DNA of 9,487 bases, taken from the NCBI GenBank assembly GCA_021839785.1, contig JAKCAB010000870.1, positions 1 to 9,487 of the forward strand, read 5' to 3'. The stretch comes from a bacterium. GTDB lineage: Bacteria; Verrucomicrobiota; Verrucomicrobiae; Limisphaerales; J093. This document shows positions 1 to 8,963 of the stretch, in pieces; within the stretch, counting starts at the first letter, position 1; each line of letters begins with the position of its first letter. The translations under genes were made by a program, and so were the position numbers. A model generated the notes under the pieces. The model was given only the letters and a program-made list of their open reading frames with translations. It made no database searches and had not been told where the DNA came from.

Positions 1-1505
1 TCCGCCGCGGTGAACCACTCCGGGAACTGGTTGATGCGCGGATAGTCGATCGGCAGATGCATGAACTCCTTGTGTCGCGGGCGATCGAACACCACGCGTC
101 CGGACCATGCCTGGTCGGCCGAGAAACTGAGGTAAAGACTGCCGTCCTCGTCCCGCACCGCGCCAATCCGCACGTCCGCCCGCCACGGATGAAGACTCGC
201 GCCTTGGGTCTTCCAGAGCGCGTACAGGATCGTGGTGCGGGCGAAGTTGCCGTCGCCATGCCAGCCCTCGATGATGCCATCCGGCTTCTGCTTGGCCCAC
301 ATCACGCGCATCTCGCTGTCCACCCACGCGGCAGCCGAAGCCACGGGTTCGCGGTTGAGGAGATTGAGCGCGCCTTCGATCGAGTCCGCGTAACCGTCCG
401 CGCTTTCACCCTCCCACCGATAATTCGTGTAGTACGCCTGCAAACTGCCCATCGCCTTCAGCGCCGCCGCGCGGTAAGCCGGCATGTGGTCCAGCAAGTG
501 CATCGTGTAAAAGCCGTCTAAGTCGTAACCCCAGGTGTCACAAATGCCCTGCGAATGCTGGCCGGTCTGGGGATTAACCCAGTCGTACAACATGCCGTGC
601 TCGTTGCGGCCAACCTCGAGGATGCGGTCAAACATCGCGTGCAGTGGCTCCCGATACGCCGCGGCTTTCGCGGGGCGGACGTGCTTCAAGGCGAAGTAGA
701 GTTCCGTCAGGCCATTGACCACCTCGCAGCCGTGGTCGCGGAGGCGAAGCTGCTTGAGGTCGCGCGTTGGATGGTTGGTGCCGAGGAGGTAGTAGTCGCC
801 CAATCGCGTGGCCCAATCGAGGTATTTGGCTTCGCCGGTAAACCAGTACAACCGCGCGCCGGCCTGGAGCAGGTCGCCGTTCACCTCGAAGTTCAATGTC
901 GGGACGGCGCCAAACGGCGTCTGGATGCACGCGTGTTTCCAGATGTCGTCGATGAGGCCGGTCATGCGCTCCGACCACGGGCTGGGGCCGAGCCATTCGG
1001 TGAGCGGGATCAGGCCGTCCTTCACGTACTCCGCGCCGTCGAAGATGATCTCGTCCAAATTCACTTCGGGCCGACGCCAGCCGCGCTTCGAGAACGAATA
1101 ATCGTCCGGCAACCGGTCCACGCGCGCGGTCAGGCGTTGCTCGGTGTGGAGCATGTCGAGCAACCGGCCATCCAGGAGTGCGCGATCGGTGAACCACGCC
1201 GTCAGCACCATGAACGGGTAATTGTCGGCGCCGGCATCGCGGCCGTTCCAATAATCGCCGTCCTGGGTGAGATTGCGCGGGATCAGGCCCGTCGCCGGAT
1301 CGGCCTTTGTCAACCAGGCCGCGACGTAACGCTGGCAACGCTGGAAAGACTCGCTGGCCGCGCGACCGTTCTCGGCGGCTTGTCGGAACAACGCCTCCGC
1401 GGCCGGCGCGGCGCCTGCCCGGTCGCTTGCGGACAGGAACGAAAGCATCGAGGCGAAAGCCAGGGCTCGCAGAAAGCCGGAGTGGAGCCGACGCCGGCCA
1501 ATCAA
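1..1505 (-). CDS. Secreted six-hairpin (alpha/alpha toroid) glycosidase-like protein, 3' end beyond window
   Basis: The minus-strand frame is open from the left edge for about 500 codons and reads as a real protein rich in Trp, Tyr and Gly-Asp turns. The repeating helical segments resemble six-hairpin glycosidases: DYWNGRDAGADNYPFM near residues 82-97, DHGCEVVNGLTELYF near 256, GICDTWGYDLDGFYTM near 320, and GIIEGWHGDGNFARTTILYA near 405-425. A toroid fold is therefore likely; the substrate and catalytic residues are not identifiable. I place the start at a TTG (1505-1503) because it gives a typical signal peptide: MIGRRR, a hydrophobic stretch over residues 10-26, then AGA before the mature part, so export is expected. 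An internal ATG at 1448-1446 would cut that signal in half. The frame also stays open to an ATG at 1631-1629, but that longer N-terminus does not look like a signal. No Shine-Dalgarno sequence supports any of these starts. The C-terminus lies outside the window. Coding is certain; the family is moderately sure. Confidence 0.8.
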   Translation of the reverse strand, partial: MIGRRRLHSGFLRALAFASMLSFLSASDRAGAAPAAEALFRQAAENGRAASESFQRCQRYVAAWLTKADPATGLIPRNLTQDGDYWNGRDAGADNYPFMVLTAWFTDRALLDGRLLDMLHTEQRLTARVDRLPDDYSFSKRGWRRPEVNLDEIIFDGAEYVKDGLIPLTEWLGPSPWSERMTGLIDDIWKHACIQTPFGAVPTLNFEVNGDLLQAGARLYWFTGEAKYLDWATRLGDYYLLGTNHPTRDLKQLRLRDHGCEVVNGLTELYFALKHVRPAKAAAYREPLHAMFDRILEVGRNEHGMLYDWVNPQTGQHSQGICDTWGYDLDGFYTMHLLDHMPAYRAAALKAMGSLQAYYTNYRWEGESADGYADSIEGALNLLNREPVASAAAWVDSEMRVMWAKQKPDGIIEGWHGDGNFARTTILYALWKTQGASLHPWRADVRIGAVRDEDGSLYLSFSADQAWSGRVVFDRPRHKEFMHLPIDYPRINQFPEWFTAA

Positions 1506-1601
1506 AACCGTGGCGCGGGTGTCGTTGAGTGGCCGCCCATCGCCCTCGGGAGCGCCGTTGCGGGGCGGGAACGGAACTGAGTCGAAACAATGCGGAATCA
1601 C

Positions 1602-1616
1602 GCTTCCAAAGGAAGC
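1602..1616. repeat. Short perfect inverted repeat (hairpin)
   Basis: GCTTCC and GGAAGC form a perfect 6-base stem around an AAA loop. It lies about 100 bases upstream of the proposed start of the minus-strand glycosidase-like gene, so it would be in its leader or act as a DNA site. It has no T-run and is not an intrinsic terminator. It may be chance. Confidence 0.35.
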
Positions 1617-1750
1617 TGAAATCACCGGCATCGGGCCAGCGAAAAAATCGGGTCCGCGCCGCACCCAATGTCAGCCCGGCGTCGATAAAGACCTCTGGTG
1701 CCAGGGGCGATGGACGGATGATCGTAGGGGGGGCCCCAGCGGAGTCGCAG

Positions 1751-1786
1751 GTCCGATGGGACTCGCCCAACCGCGCCCCGTCGGAC
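1751..1786. repeat. Intergenic inverted repeat, 10-base stem, 16-base loop
   Basis: GTCCGATGGG at 1751-1760 pairs with CCCGTCGGAC at 1777-1786. All positions are Watson-Crick except one T-G wobble. The 16-base loop is ACTCGCCCAACCGCGC. It lies about 120 bases upstream of the methyltransferase start, between divergent genes. There is no T-run after it, so it does not look like an intrinsic terminator. It could be a leader structure, a palindromic operator-like site or one copy of a dispersed intergenic repeat; the sequence alone does not decide. Confidence 0.5.
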
Positions 1787-1908
1787 TAGTAGGCAAATAC
1801 GTGCGCCCCCCGCCGCGTTGAGTGCGTTTAGCGCTTGGCACGACGGCGCCCTCTGCCGGACTTTTCCCCGATGGGTCAACGGAAAGTCCTGTTCGGTTCG
1901 CACTAGCC

Positions 1909-3129
1909 GTGAACTTACGGTCGCCCCAGACCCGGCCACGCTTGCGGTTGCGCGTGACGGCTACGGCGGAAACGATCCTCCGCGGCGGTCATCCGTGGCT
2001 CTTCGCCGGCGCGGTCCTCGATCAAAATCGCCCGGGCGAAACCGGTGAACTGGCCGTCGTTTACGACCGGAAGGATCGGTTTCTGGCCATCGGGTGGTTC
2101 GACGCCGAGGCGCCCATCCGGGTGCGGGTGCTGCACGCGGGCAACCCGCTGACGCTGGACGCCGCGTGGTGGCAACAGCGACTGCACCGGGCGATCGAGC
2201 GACGCCGCGGCGGGTTTGACGAACAAACCACCGGCTTTCGCTGGATTCATGGCGAAAGCGACGGCTGGCCGGGGCTCGTGCTCGATCGCTACGGCACCGT
2301 GCTCGTGCTCAAACTCTACACCGCCGCGTGGCTGCCCCGGATCAAGGAAGTGACCGATCTGCTATGCGCGGTGCTGCGTCCGAAGTGGCTCGTCCTGCGG
2401 CTCAGCCGGAACACGCAAGCGGCGGCGCAGCGAGACTTCGGGGTTTCCGACGGGCAATTGCTCGCTGGCGAGCCTCTCGCCGAGCGGCCGGTGTTTCTCG
2501 AATCGGGGCTGCGCTTCGAAGCCGATGTGGTCCACGGTCAGAAAACCGGCTTTTTCCTGGATCAACGCGAAAACCGTCGCCGGGTGGAGCGGCTGTCGTC
2601 CGGCGCCGAGGTCCTGAACGCCTTCAGCTTCTCAGGCGGATTCTCGCTCTACGCGGCCCGTGGTGGCGCACGGTCGGTTACGGATCTCGACCTCAGCCAA
2701 CACGCGCTCGCGGCGGCGCGGCGGAACTTCGGCCTGAATCGGGACGACCCCTCGCTGGCCCGATGCCGTCACGAATGCATCCGGACGGATGCGTTTGCCT
2801 GGCTCGACCAGAATCGAACGCGGCAATTCGACGTGGTGGTGATCGATCCTCCCTCCCTGGCGAAGCGCGAGGTGGAACGGGCCGGCGCCATCCAGGCTTA
2901 CGGCCGGCTGGTCTCGAATGGCCTGCGAGCGCTCCGGCGCCAGGGCGTGCTGGTGGCCGCCTCCTGCTCGGCGCACGTTTCCGCGGCCGAGTTCTTCGAC
3001 ACCGTGCGCCAGGCCACCCGGTGGAGCGGGCGCACCTTCACGGAACTCGAAACGACGCTCCACCCGGCCGATCACCCGGCCACCTTCCCCGAGGCTGAGT
3101 ACCTGAAATGCATCTATCTCCAGGGCTGA
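1909..3129 (+). CDS. RlmI-type class I SAM-dependent rRNA (cytosine) methyltransferase
   Basis: A cytoplasmic methyltransferase of the RlmI/YccW family; the E. coli member makes m5C at position 1962 of 23S rRNA. An N-terminal PUA-like RNA-binding domain (about residues 10-85) includes [12 protein letters not shown]. The SAM-binding motif I is [18 protein letters not shown] from about residue 236. It is followed by an acidic strand end (TDLDLS), the DPP motif at 313-315, and a C-terminal SCS motif whose Cys353 matches the family's catalytic cysteine. With the GTG at 1909 the protein has 406 residues, close to the roughly 396 of E. coli RlmI. An in-frame GTG at 1822 would add 29 residues with no family resemblance, so I prefer 1909, although no strong Shine-Dalgarno supports it. 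It is divergent from the glycosidase-like gene and about 200 bases ahead of the exporter operon, so probably transcribed independently. The family is sure; the exact target base is inferred. Confidence 0.9.
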   Translation: MNLRSPQTRPRLRLRVTATAETILRGGHPWLFAGAVLDQNRPGETGELAVVYDRKDRFLAIGWFDAEAPIRVRVLHAGNPLTLDAAWWQQRLHRAIERRRGGFDEQTTGFRWIHGESDGWPGLVLDRYGTVLVLKLYTAAWLPRIKEVTDLLCAVLRPKWLVLRLSRNTQAAAQRDFGVSDGQLLAGEPLAERPVFLESGLRFEADVVHGQKTGFFLDQRENRRRVERLSSGAEVLNAFSFSGGFSLYAARGGARSVTDLDLSQHALAAARRNFGLNRDDPSLARCRHECIRTDAFAWLDQNRTRQFDVVVIDPPSLAKREVERAGAIQAYGRLVSNGLRALRRQGVLVAASCSAHVSAAEFFDTVRQATRWSGRTFTELETTLHPADHPATFPEAEYLKCIYLQG

Positions 3130-3332
3130 GCCGGGTCGCCGCTGGGTGCGGCAAGCCGCCTCCCAACCCTCGTCACCCCACCACGAGGCAGAAGGGGATC
3201 GGGTTCAAGCGGCCCCGGCCGTGCGGCAACGCCGCGGACGATCCGGTGCCAAAGCGCCAAGGCTGAACTTGTTCGCCGCACCCCCGCGCTTGAATCGGCG
3301 CCGCAACGCTGCTACCAAATCCGCTTCGCGGC

Positions 3333-4075
<743 letters not shown>

Positions 4076-4076
<1 letters not shown>

Positions 4077-6442
4077 TGATTTCCTACCTCGACCGCAAGC
4101 TGTGGCGCGACCTGAACCGCATGAAAGGCCAGGCCTTCGCGGTTGCGCTGGTGATGGCTTGCGGCCTGGCGATGATGATCATGGCGCGCAGCCTGATCAA
4201 ATCGCTCGATACCACCCGGCGCGAGTACTACGAATCGAACCGCTTCGCCGACGTCTTCGCCAATCTCAAGCGCGCGCCGAACGCGCTGGCCGACCGCGTC
4301 CGCGCCCTGCCCGGCGTGGCCGAAGTGCAGGTTGGCATCTCGATGCAGGTCACGCTGGACATCGCCGGCCTGGCCGAGCCGGCCAGCGGGTTGGTGCGGT
4401 CGCTGCCGGATTTTGGCCAGCCCGAGTTGAACCAGCTCTTCCTCCGCACCGGTCAGTGGCTGTCGGCCGAGCGCCGCGGCGAAGCGCTGGTCGGCGAAGC
4501 GTTCGCAGTCGCCAACCAGCTTCGGCCCGGCGACACCGTCACCATGTTGCTCAACGGCCGCCGGCAAACGTTGCGGATCGCGGGCATCGTGCTGTCGCCG
4601 GAGTTCATCTTCGAATCGCGCCCCGGCGCCGCGCTGCCGGACAACCGCACCTATGGCATCTTTTGGATGCGATACTCGGATGTGGCGGCGGCGTTTGACC
4701 TTGATGGCGCGTTCAATTTCGTGTCGCTGACGCTCGAACCCGGCGCCGTCGAGCGCCTGGTCATTGCGGCGCTGGACAGGCTGCTCACGCCTTATGGCGG
4801 CCGGGGCGCCTACGGGCGGTCGGATCACCCGTCGCACATCCGCGTCTCCGACGAAATCCGCGTGTTGAAGGCGCTCTCGATTGGCTTTCCAGTGGTGTTC
4901 CTGAGCGTCGCAGCGTTCATGACCAACTCGATCCTGTCGCGCCTGCTGAACTTGCAGCGCGAACAGATCGCCATTTTGAAGGCGTTCGGTTTCGGGAACC
5001 GCCAGATCGCGGTGCACTACCTCAAGTTCGCCTTCGTCATGGTCGCCGGCGGCACGGTCCTGGGCTGCCTGGGCGGCATCGGCTTGGGGCTTCGACTCGT
5101 CCATCTTTACACGGCGTTCTTCCGCTTTCCGGAGCTGAACTTCATGCTGAACGAATCGGCGCTTTCGGTCGCCCTGCTCGTCTGTGCCGGCGCGGCTTTG
5201 GCCGGTGTGTTCAGCGCCGTTCGCCGGGCCGCCCGCCTGCCACCCGCCGAGGCGATGCGCCCGGAACCACCCGCAGATTACCGACCCGCGCTCGTCGAAC
5301 GCACCGGCATCGCGCACTGGCTCTCGCACACCTTCCGCATCGCGGTACGCAACATCGAGCGCCGGCCGATGCAAGCGCTGTTCACCGTGGCCGGGCTGTC
5401 GCTCGCCACGGGCATTCTCGTCGTCCCGAACGCCTTTCGCGATTCGGTGAGTTACGTGCTCGATTATCAATGGGACACGCTCCAGCAACAGGATTTGAGC
5501 GTGGGCCTGGTGGAGCCGGCGCACGCCGCGGTGAATCACCTGTTTCGCCGACTGCCGGGCGTGGTGACGATGGAACCGTTCCGCACCGCCTTTGTGCGCA
5601 TCCGCAACGGCCCGCACCAACGCCAGCTCCCGCTGCAAGGCCAGTTGCCAAGCGCACTCCACAACCGCGTCATCGACCAAGACGACCACCGCATCGTGCT
5701 CCCGACGCAAGGCGTGGTGCTTTCGTCCAAACTCGCCGAGGCGCTCCAGGCGCGGCTGGGCGACGACCTCGTCATCGATGTCCTGGAAGGCAAGCGCCCG
5801 ACGCTGATCCTGCCGCTGGTTGGGCTTTCGGAAGACCTGGCCGGTGTCGCGGCCTACACGGACCTGCACAGCCTCAACCGCCTGCTCGGCGAAGGGGACA
5901 TCGTCTCCGGCGCCAGCTTCTGCCTGGACGCGAACCGGCAAGCCGATTTCCTGCGCGCCTTGAAGGACATTCCACGCGTGAGTTGGGTGGCCATCAAGAA
6001 GTCGCTGCGCGAGAATTTCCGCAACACCACCGCCGCCAGCATCGGTCTCTTCCAGAAAGTCTATATGGTGCTCGCGATGATCGTCTCGTTCGGCGTCGTG
6101 TACAACAACGCCCGCATCTCGCTCGCCGAGCGGGCGCGCGAGCTGGCCACGCTGCGGGTCATCGGCTTTTCGCGGCGCGAGGTGGGCGGAGTGTTGCTGA
6201 CCGAGCTGAGCGTGCTGGCGCTGCTGGCCTTGCCGATCGGGCTCGCGCTCGGCGCCGGTTTTGCCACCGCCATCGTCAGCGCCGTGAACACCGAGACCGT
6301 TCACCTGCCGGTCATCTTGACTTCAGCGAACTACGCGTTTGCGGCGCTGACGGTCCTTGTGGCGTCGGCCACCTCGGCCGTTGTGGTCTTGCGACGCGTC
6401 AACCGGCTCAACCTGGTCAGCGACCTGAAGGCACCCGAATAA
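4076..6442 (+). CDS. FtsX-type ABC transporter permease, two fused halves
   Basis: A 788-residue inner-membrane permease that works with the ATPase upstream. Two homologous-looking halves are visible. The first has a transmembrane segment at about 19-42, a large periplasmic domain to about 265, then three transmembrane segments (about 267-291, 315-341, 362-380). The second repeats this: a segment at about 433-453, a periplasmic domain to about 655, then segments at about 662-681, 706-740 (membrane part) and 752-775. Each half has the FtsX-family cytoplasmic stretch between transmembrane helices (REQIAILKAFGFGNRQI; ARELATLRVIGFSRREV). Eight predicted segments contrast with the four of MacB or LolC/E. 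The start is the ATG at 4076, whose A is the last base of the ATPase stop codon; a GTG directly before it would add one residue. MacB-like mechanotransmission to a periplasmic adaptor is inferred from the gene that follows. Confidence 0.92.
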
Positions 6443-6458
6443 GTACTCGGACTTTTTC

Positions 6459-7736
6459 ATGAACGACCACCACGAAAGCAACGCCGAAGTCCTGCCTGCG
6501 GCGCAGCCCAACCCGGTTTCCCCGATGAAGGCGAATGCGCCCGCGCTCAAATCCGCTGGCCGGCCGCGAGCCAACCAAGCCAACCGCCATTCACGCCGCT
6601 GGCTGCCGTGGATGGGACTCGTCCTGTTGCTGGCGCTGATCGTCGCCGGTTTCTGGCCCAGACCCGTGCTGGTCGAACTCGCCACCATCCAGGTCGGCAA
6701 ACTCCAGTCCACCGTCACCGAGGAAGGCAAAACCCGCGTCAAGCAACGCTACCTTGTCACCGCACCGTTGGCCAGCCGGCTGCGGCGAATCGCGCTCGAT
6801 CCCGGCGACAAAGTGAAAGCCGGCGAAACCGTGGTCGCCGAGATCGAGCCGCTGCCCCCTGCTCTCCTGGACGCGCGCAGCCGCAGCCTGGCCGAAGCCC
6901 GCCGCGATGCCGCCATTCAAAACCTCGAACGCGCCCGCGCGGCGCACCGCTTCGCCACCAGCGAACTCGAACGCTTCAAAAAGCTGTTCGCGGAACAAAC
7001 CGTTTCCATTCAGGAACTGGAGGTCATGAAATGGCGGGACGAGTCGGCCATGCGGGACGAAGGCGCGGCGGAAAGCGAACTGCGCGAGGCTGAGGCGACG
7101 TTGGCCGCGTTCACCAATCCCGCGCCGGCAGGCGACATCACCGAGGTCAAGGCCCCCGCCAGCGGCCGGGTCTTGCGGGTCCCGGACCAGAGCGCGCGCG
7201 TCGTCAGCGCCGGCCAGACCCTGCTGGAAATCGGCGATCCCACCGACTTGGAAGTCGTCATCGACGTCCTCTCCCGCGACGGAGCCCGCATCGGGCCCGG
7301 CACGCGGATCGAGCTTGAGCATTGGGGCGGCGAGGTGCCTTTGCAGGCCAGGGTGCGGCACGTCGAACCGGCCGCGTTCACCAAGGTCTCGGCGCTTGGC
7401 GTCGAGGAACAACGCGTGAATGTCATCGCCGACCTGGTCACGCCGCCCGAACAACGCCGCAGCCTGGGCGACCAATTCCGCGTCGAGGCGCGCATCGTGA
7501 TGTGGGAAGCCGACCAGGTAACGAAGGTGGCTTCCGGCGCGCTGTTCCGGCGCGGGCAGGACTGGGCGACGTTCGTGGTCACCGAGGGCCGGGCGCATTT
7601 GCGGACGATCAAAGTCGGGCACGCGAGCAATTCGGAGATGGAAATCCTCGCCGGCCTCAAGCCCGGCGATGCCGTGATCCTCCACCCCGGCGACCGCGTC
7701 CGCGACGGCCAGCGGGTGAAACCGGTCGAGATCTGA
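6459..7736 (+). CDS. HlyD/MacA-family periplasmic adaptor (membrane fusion protein)
   Basis: A 425-residue adaptor that would bridge the inner-membrane permease and an outer-membrane channel. An unusually long, Pro/Asn-rich cytoplasmic N-terminus (about 46 residues) ends in an RR pair before one transmembrane anchor at about 49-66. The split lipoyl/barrel-sandwich halves lie around residues 97-132 (APLASRLRRIALDPGDKVKAGE) and 228-261 (VKAPASGRVLRV through LLEIGDP). They flank a helical hairpin of about 80 residues (136-217) with coiled-coil character. A beta-barrel (about 262-350) and a membrane-proximal domain containing GLKPGDAVILHPGDRVRDGQ follow. It starts 16 bases after the permease stop, without a clear Shine-Dalgarno, and completes an ATPase-permease-adaptor operon. 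No TolC-like channel gene is in the window. In macAB the adaptor gene comes first; here it comes last. Family assignment is firm, substrate unknown. Confidence 0.93.
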   Translation: MNDHHESNAEVLPAAQPNPVSPMKANAPALKSAGRPRANQANRHSRRWLPWMGLVLLLALIVAGFWPRPVLVELATIQVGKLQSTVTEEGKTRVKQRYLVTAPLASRLRRIALDPGDKVKAGETVVAEIEPLPPALLDARSRSLAEARRDAAIQNLERARAAHRFATSELERFKKLFAEQTVSIQELEVMKWRDESAMRDEGAAESELREAEATLAAFTNPAPAGDITEVKAPASGRVLRVPDQSARVVSAGQTLLEIGDPTDLEVVIDVLSRDGARIGPGTRIELEHWGGEVPLQARVRHVEPAAFTKVSALGVEEQRVNVIADLVTPPEQRRSLGDQFRVEARIVMWEADQVTKVASGALFRRGQDWATFVVTEGRAHLRTIKVGHASNSEMEILAGLKPGDAVILHPGDRVRDGQRVKPVEI

Positions 7737-7800
7737 GGCCACGGTGGGACGACACCTGAGCTGGTCCGCGCAAGGGTTTTGGGGAAAAGAGGTCCATTGG

Positions 7801-8000
7801 TCAGGCGGTCACGATGTTGGGACTTTGGCGATGCCGCAGTTGTTGGAGATAGCGCGCTTCGTCGTAGGACATGCGGGTCTGCCAACACCCCTTTGAAGGC
7901 CAGCGCCTACAGGATGGCCCAATGGCCCTTGGCCTTCATCTGCGCGGAATAGACCCTGGCCCAGGCCGAATGCGCCACCGTCTGCCCGGCCCACTCGACT
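7801..8000 (-). pseudogene. IS110-family transposase, decayed C-terminal remnant
   Basis: Read on the minus strand, this non-coding gap spells the C-terminal end of an IS110-family transposase in two frames. The first frame (8000 down to about 7892) gives EWAGQTVAHSAWARVYSAQ, MKAKGHWAIL, a TAG stop at 7909-7907 where the family has Arg, and then ALAFK. The frame then shifts, and 7887 down to the TGA at 7803-7801 gives CWQTRMSYDEARYLQQLRHR followed by QSPNIVTA. The family normally reads ALAFKW, a short loop, then CW..RTPYDEA.YL..L..R. Here only 4 bases separate FK from CW, so roughly 15-20 bases are lost. The catalytic N-terminal RuvC-like DEDD domain and the serine domain are absent. The remnant starts about 5 bases after the isomerase stop and fills most of the gap between the convergent genes. 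Recognition rests on remembered family consensus, not on a search. Confidence 0.8.
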
Positions 8001-8004
8001 CTGC

Positions 8005-8919
8005 TCAGACCAAGAAAGGGGCCAGCACGTTCCGCGCGACCTTCAGCGCCCGTTGCCGGCCTTCCAGGGTGCTGCCAAACGTGCCGTCCTCGACTTCGAT
8101 GCACACCGGGCCTTCGTAGCCGACGGCCTGCACCGCGGCCAGGTAACGCGCCCAGTCGATGTCGCCGTAGCCGGGGATGCGCGGTTCGTGCCATTCCAGG
8201 GGATAGGCGAAGATGCCCACGTCGTTCATGCGCTCCCAGCGGATGCGGACATCCTTCGCGTGCAGGTGGAACAGCTTGTCCTTGAACTCCACCAAGGGCG
8301 ACGCCGGGTCCATGAACTGAAGGATGAAGTGCGACGGGTCGTAGTTGAGCCCGAAGTGGTCGCTGGGGAGGTCGCTGAACATTCGCCGCCAGATCGCCGG
8401 TGAAACAGCGAGGTTTTTGCCGCCGGGCCATTCGTCGCGGGTGAAGAACATCGGGCAGTTCTCGATGCCGATCTTGATGTCGTGGTCCTCGGCGAACTTG
8501 ATGAGCGGCTTCCAGGTTTTGAGGAAGCGCGGCCAGTTCTCGTCGAGCGTTTTGGTCCAGTCGCGGCCGACGAAGCTGTTCACAATCTTCAGGCCCAGCT
8601 TTTCGGCGGCGAGGATGACCTTCTTCAGATGGTCCACCGACTTCTTCGCGACCTCCGGATCGGGATCGAGCGGGTTCGGGTAATAGCCGAGGCCGCTGAT
8701 GCCGACGCCGTGTTCGTGAGCCTTGGCCCACACGTCATCCGCCTGCGCTTGGTTGAAGCCGCTGACATCGACGTGGGTGACGCCGGCGAATTTGCGTTCG
8801 GCCTTGCCGACCGGCCAGCACATCAGTTCGACGCAGGCGAACTGCTCAGTCTTGGCGAACTGGAGCACCTGTTCCAACGACAGGTCCGGGAGGATGGCGG
8901 AGACGAATCCGAGTTTCAT
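8005..8919 (-). CDS. Sugar phosphate isomerase/epimerase (xylose isomerase-like TIM barrel)
   Basis: A 304-residue cytoplasmic TIM-barrel protein of the AP-endonuclease-2/xylose-isomerase-like superfamily. Such proteins use a divalent metal to isomerise or epimerise sugars, sugar phosphates or inositol derivatives. Likely metal ligands stand at the ends of successive beta strands: Glu153 (IGIENCP), Asp194 with His197 (NYDPSH), His220 (FHLHAKD) and Glu275 (CIEVED). The PGYGDIDWARYL stretch near 249-260 and the N-terminal KLGFVSAILPDLSLEQVLQF are also typical. The ATG at 8919 is chosen because AAAGGA lies 5 bases upstream; an upstream in-frame ATG at 8949 would only add ten residues that do not fit the family. 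No signal peptide is seen. It follows the 67-residue gene by 44 bases and is probably in the same transcript. The exact substrate cannot be told. Its stop codon abuts an IS110 remnant. Confidence 0.92.
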   Translation of the reverse strand: MKLGFVSAILPDLSLEQVLQFAKTEQFACVELMCWPVGKAERKFAGVTHVDVSGFNQAQADDVWAKAHEHGVGISGLGYYPNPLDPDPEVAKKSVDHLKKVILAAEKLGLKIVNSFVGRDWTKTLDENWPRFLKTWKPLIKFAEDHDIKIGIENCPMFFTRDEWPGGKNLAVSPAIWRRMFSDLPSDHFGLNYDPSHFILQFMDPASPLVEFKDKLFHLHAKDVRIRWERMNDVGIFAYPLEWHEPRIPGYGDIDWARYLAAVQAVGYEGPVCIEVEDGTFGSTLEGRQRALKVARNVLAPFLV

Positions 8920-8924
8920 GGCGT

Positions 8925-8930
8925 TCCTTT
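8925..8930 (-). promoter_or_regulatory. Ribosome binding site of the isomerase gene
   Basis: AAAGGA on the minus strand ends 5 bases before the ATG at 8919-8917. It decides between this start and the in-frame ATG 30 bases further upstream, which has no comparable motif. Confidence 0.65.
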
Positions 8931-8963
8931 CATGCGTTTCTGGTTTCAAACTTTACGTGTCGA

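Larger units (their letters stand above)
1506..1908. other. Divergent intergenic region without a convincing gene
   Basis: About 400 bases separate the divergent glycosidase-like and methyltransferase genes and should carry both promoters. Short open frames here have arginine- and proline-rich translations with no recognisable family. I see two inverted repeats, at 1602-1616 and 1751-1786, and a G-run running into a GGGGCCCC palindrome around 1727-1737. No clear -35/-10 pair could be assigned. Part of this stretch could be coding if either flanking gene uses its upstream start (1631 on the minus strand, 1822 on the plus strand). Confidence 0.6.

Noticed and set aside
555..1580. A 341-codon plus-strand open frame
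   Set aside because: It is antisense to the glycosidase-like gene and has no recognisable motifs; a GC-rich shadow.
628..1770. A 380-codon minus-strand open frame overlapping the glycosidase-like gene
   Set aside because: Its translation is Arg/Pro-rich without any family features, whereas the neighbouring minus-strand frame gives a coherent protein through the same DNA.
1835..1852. TTGGCACG resembling a sigma-54 -24 element
   Set aside because: The required -12 TTGC element is not found at the correct spacing.
3148..3159. GCGG-CAAG-CCGC hairpin after the methyltransferase as a terminator
   Set aside because: The stem is only four bases and no T-run follows.
6591..7742. A 383-codon minus-strand open frame opposite the adaptor gene
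   Set aside because: It is a mirror of the adaptor's coding phase; composition is biased and no domain is seen.
7737..7800. Terminator for the exporter operon
   Set aside because: I could not find a stable hairpin with a T-run; the T- and A-containing stretch near 7776-7790 has no matching stem.
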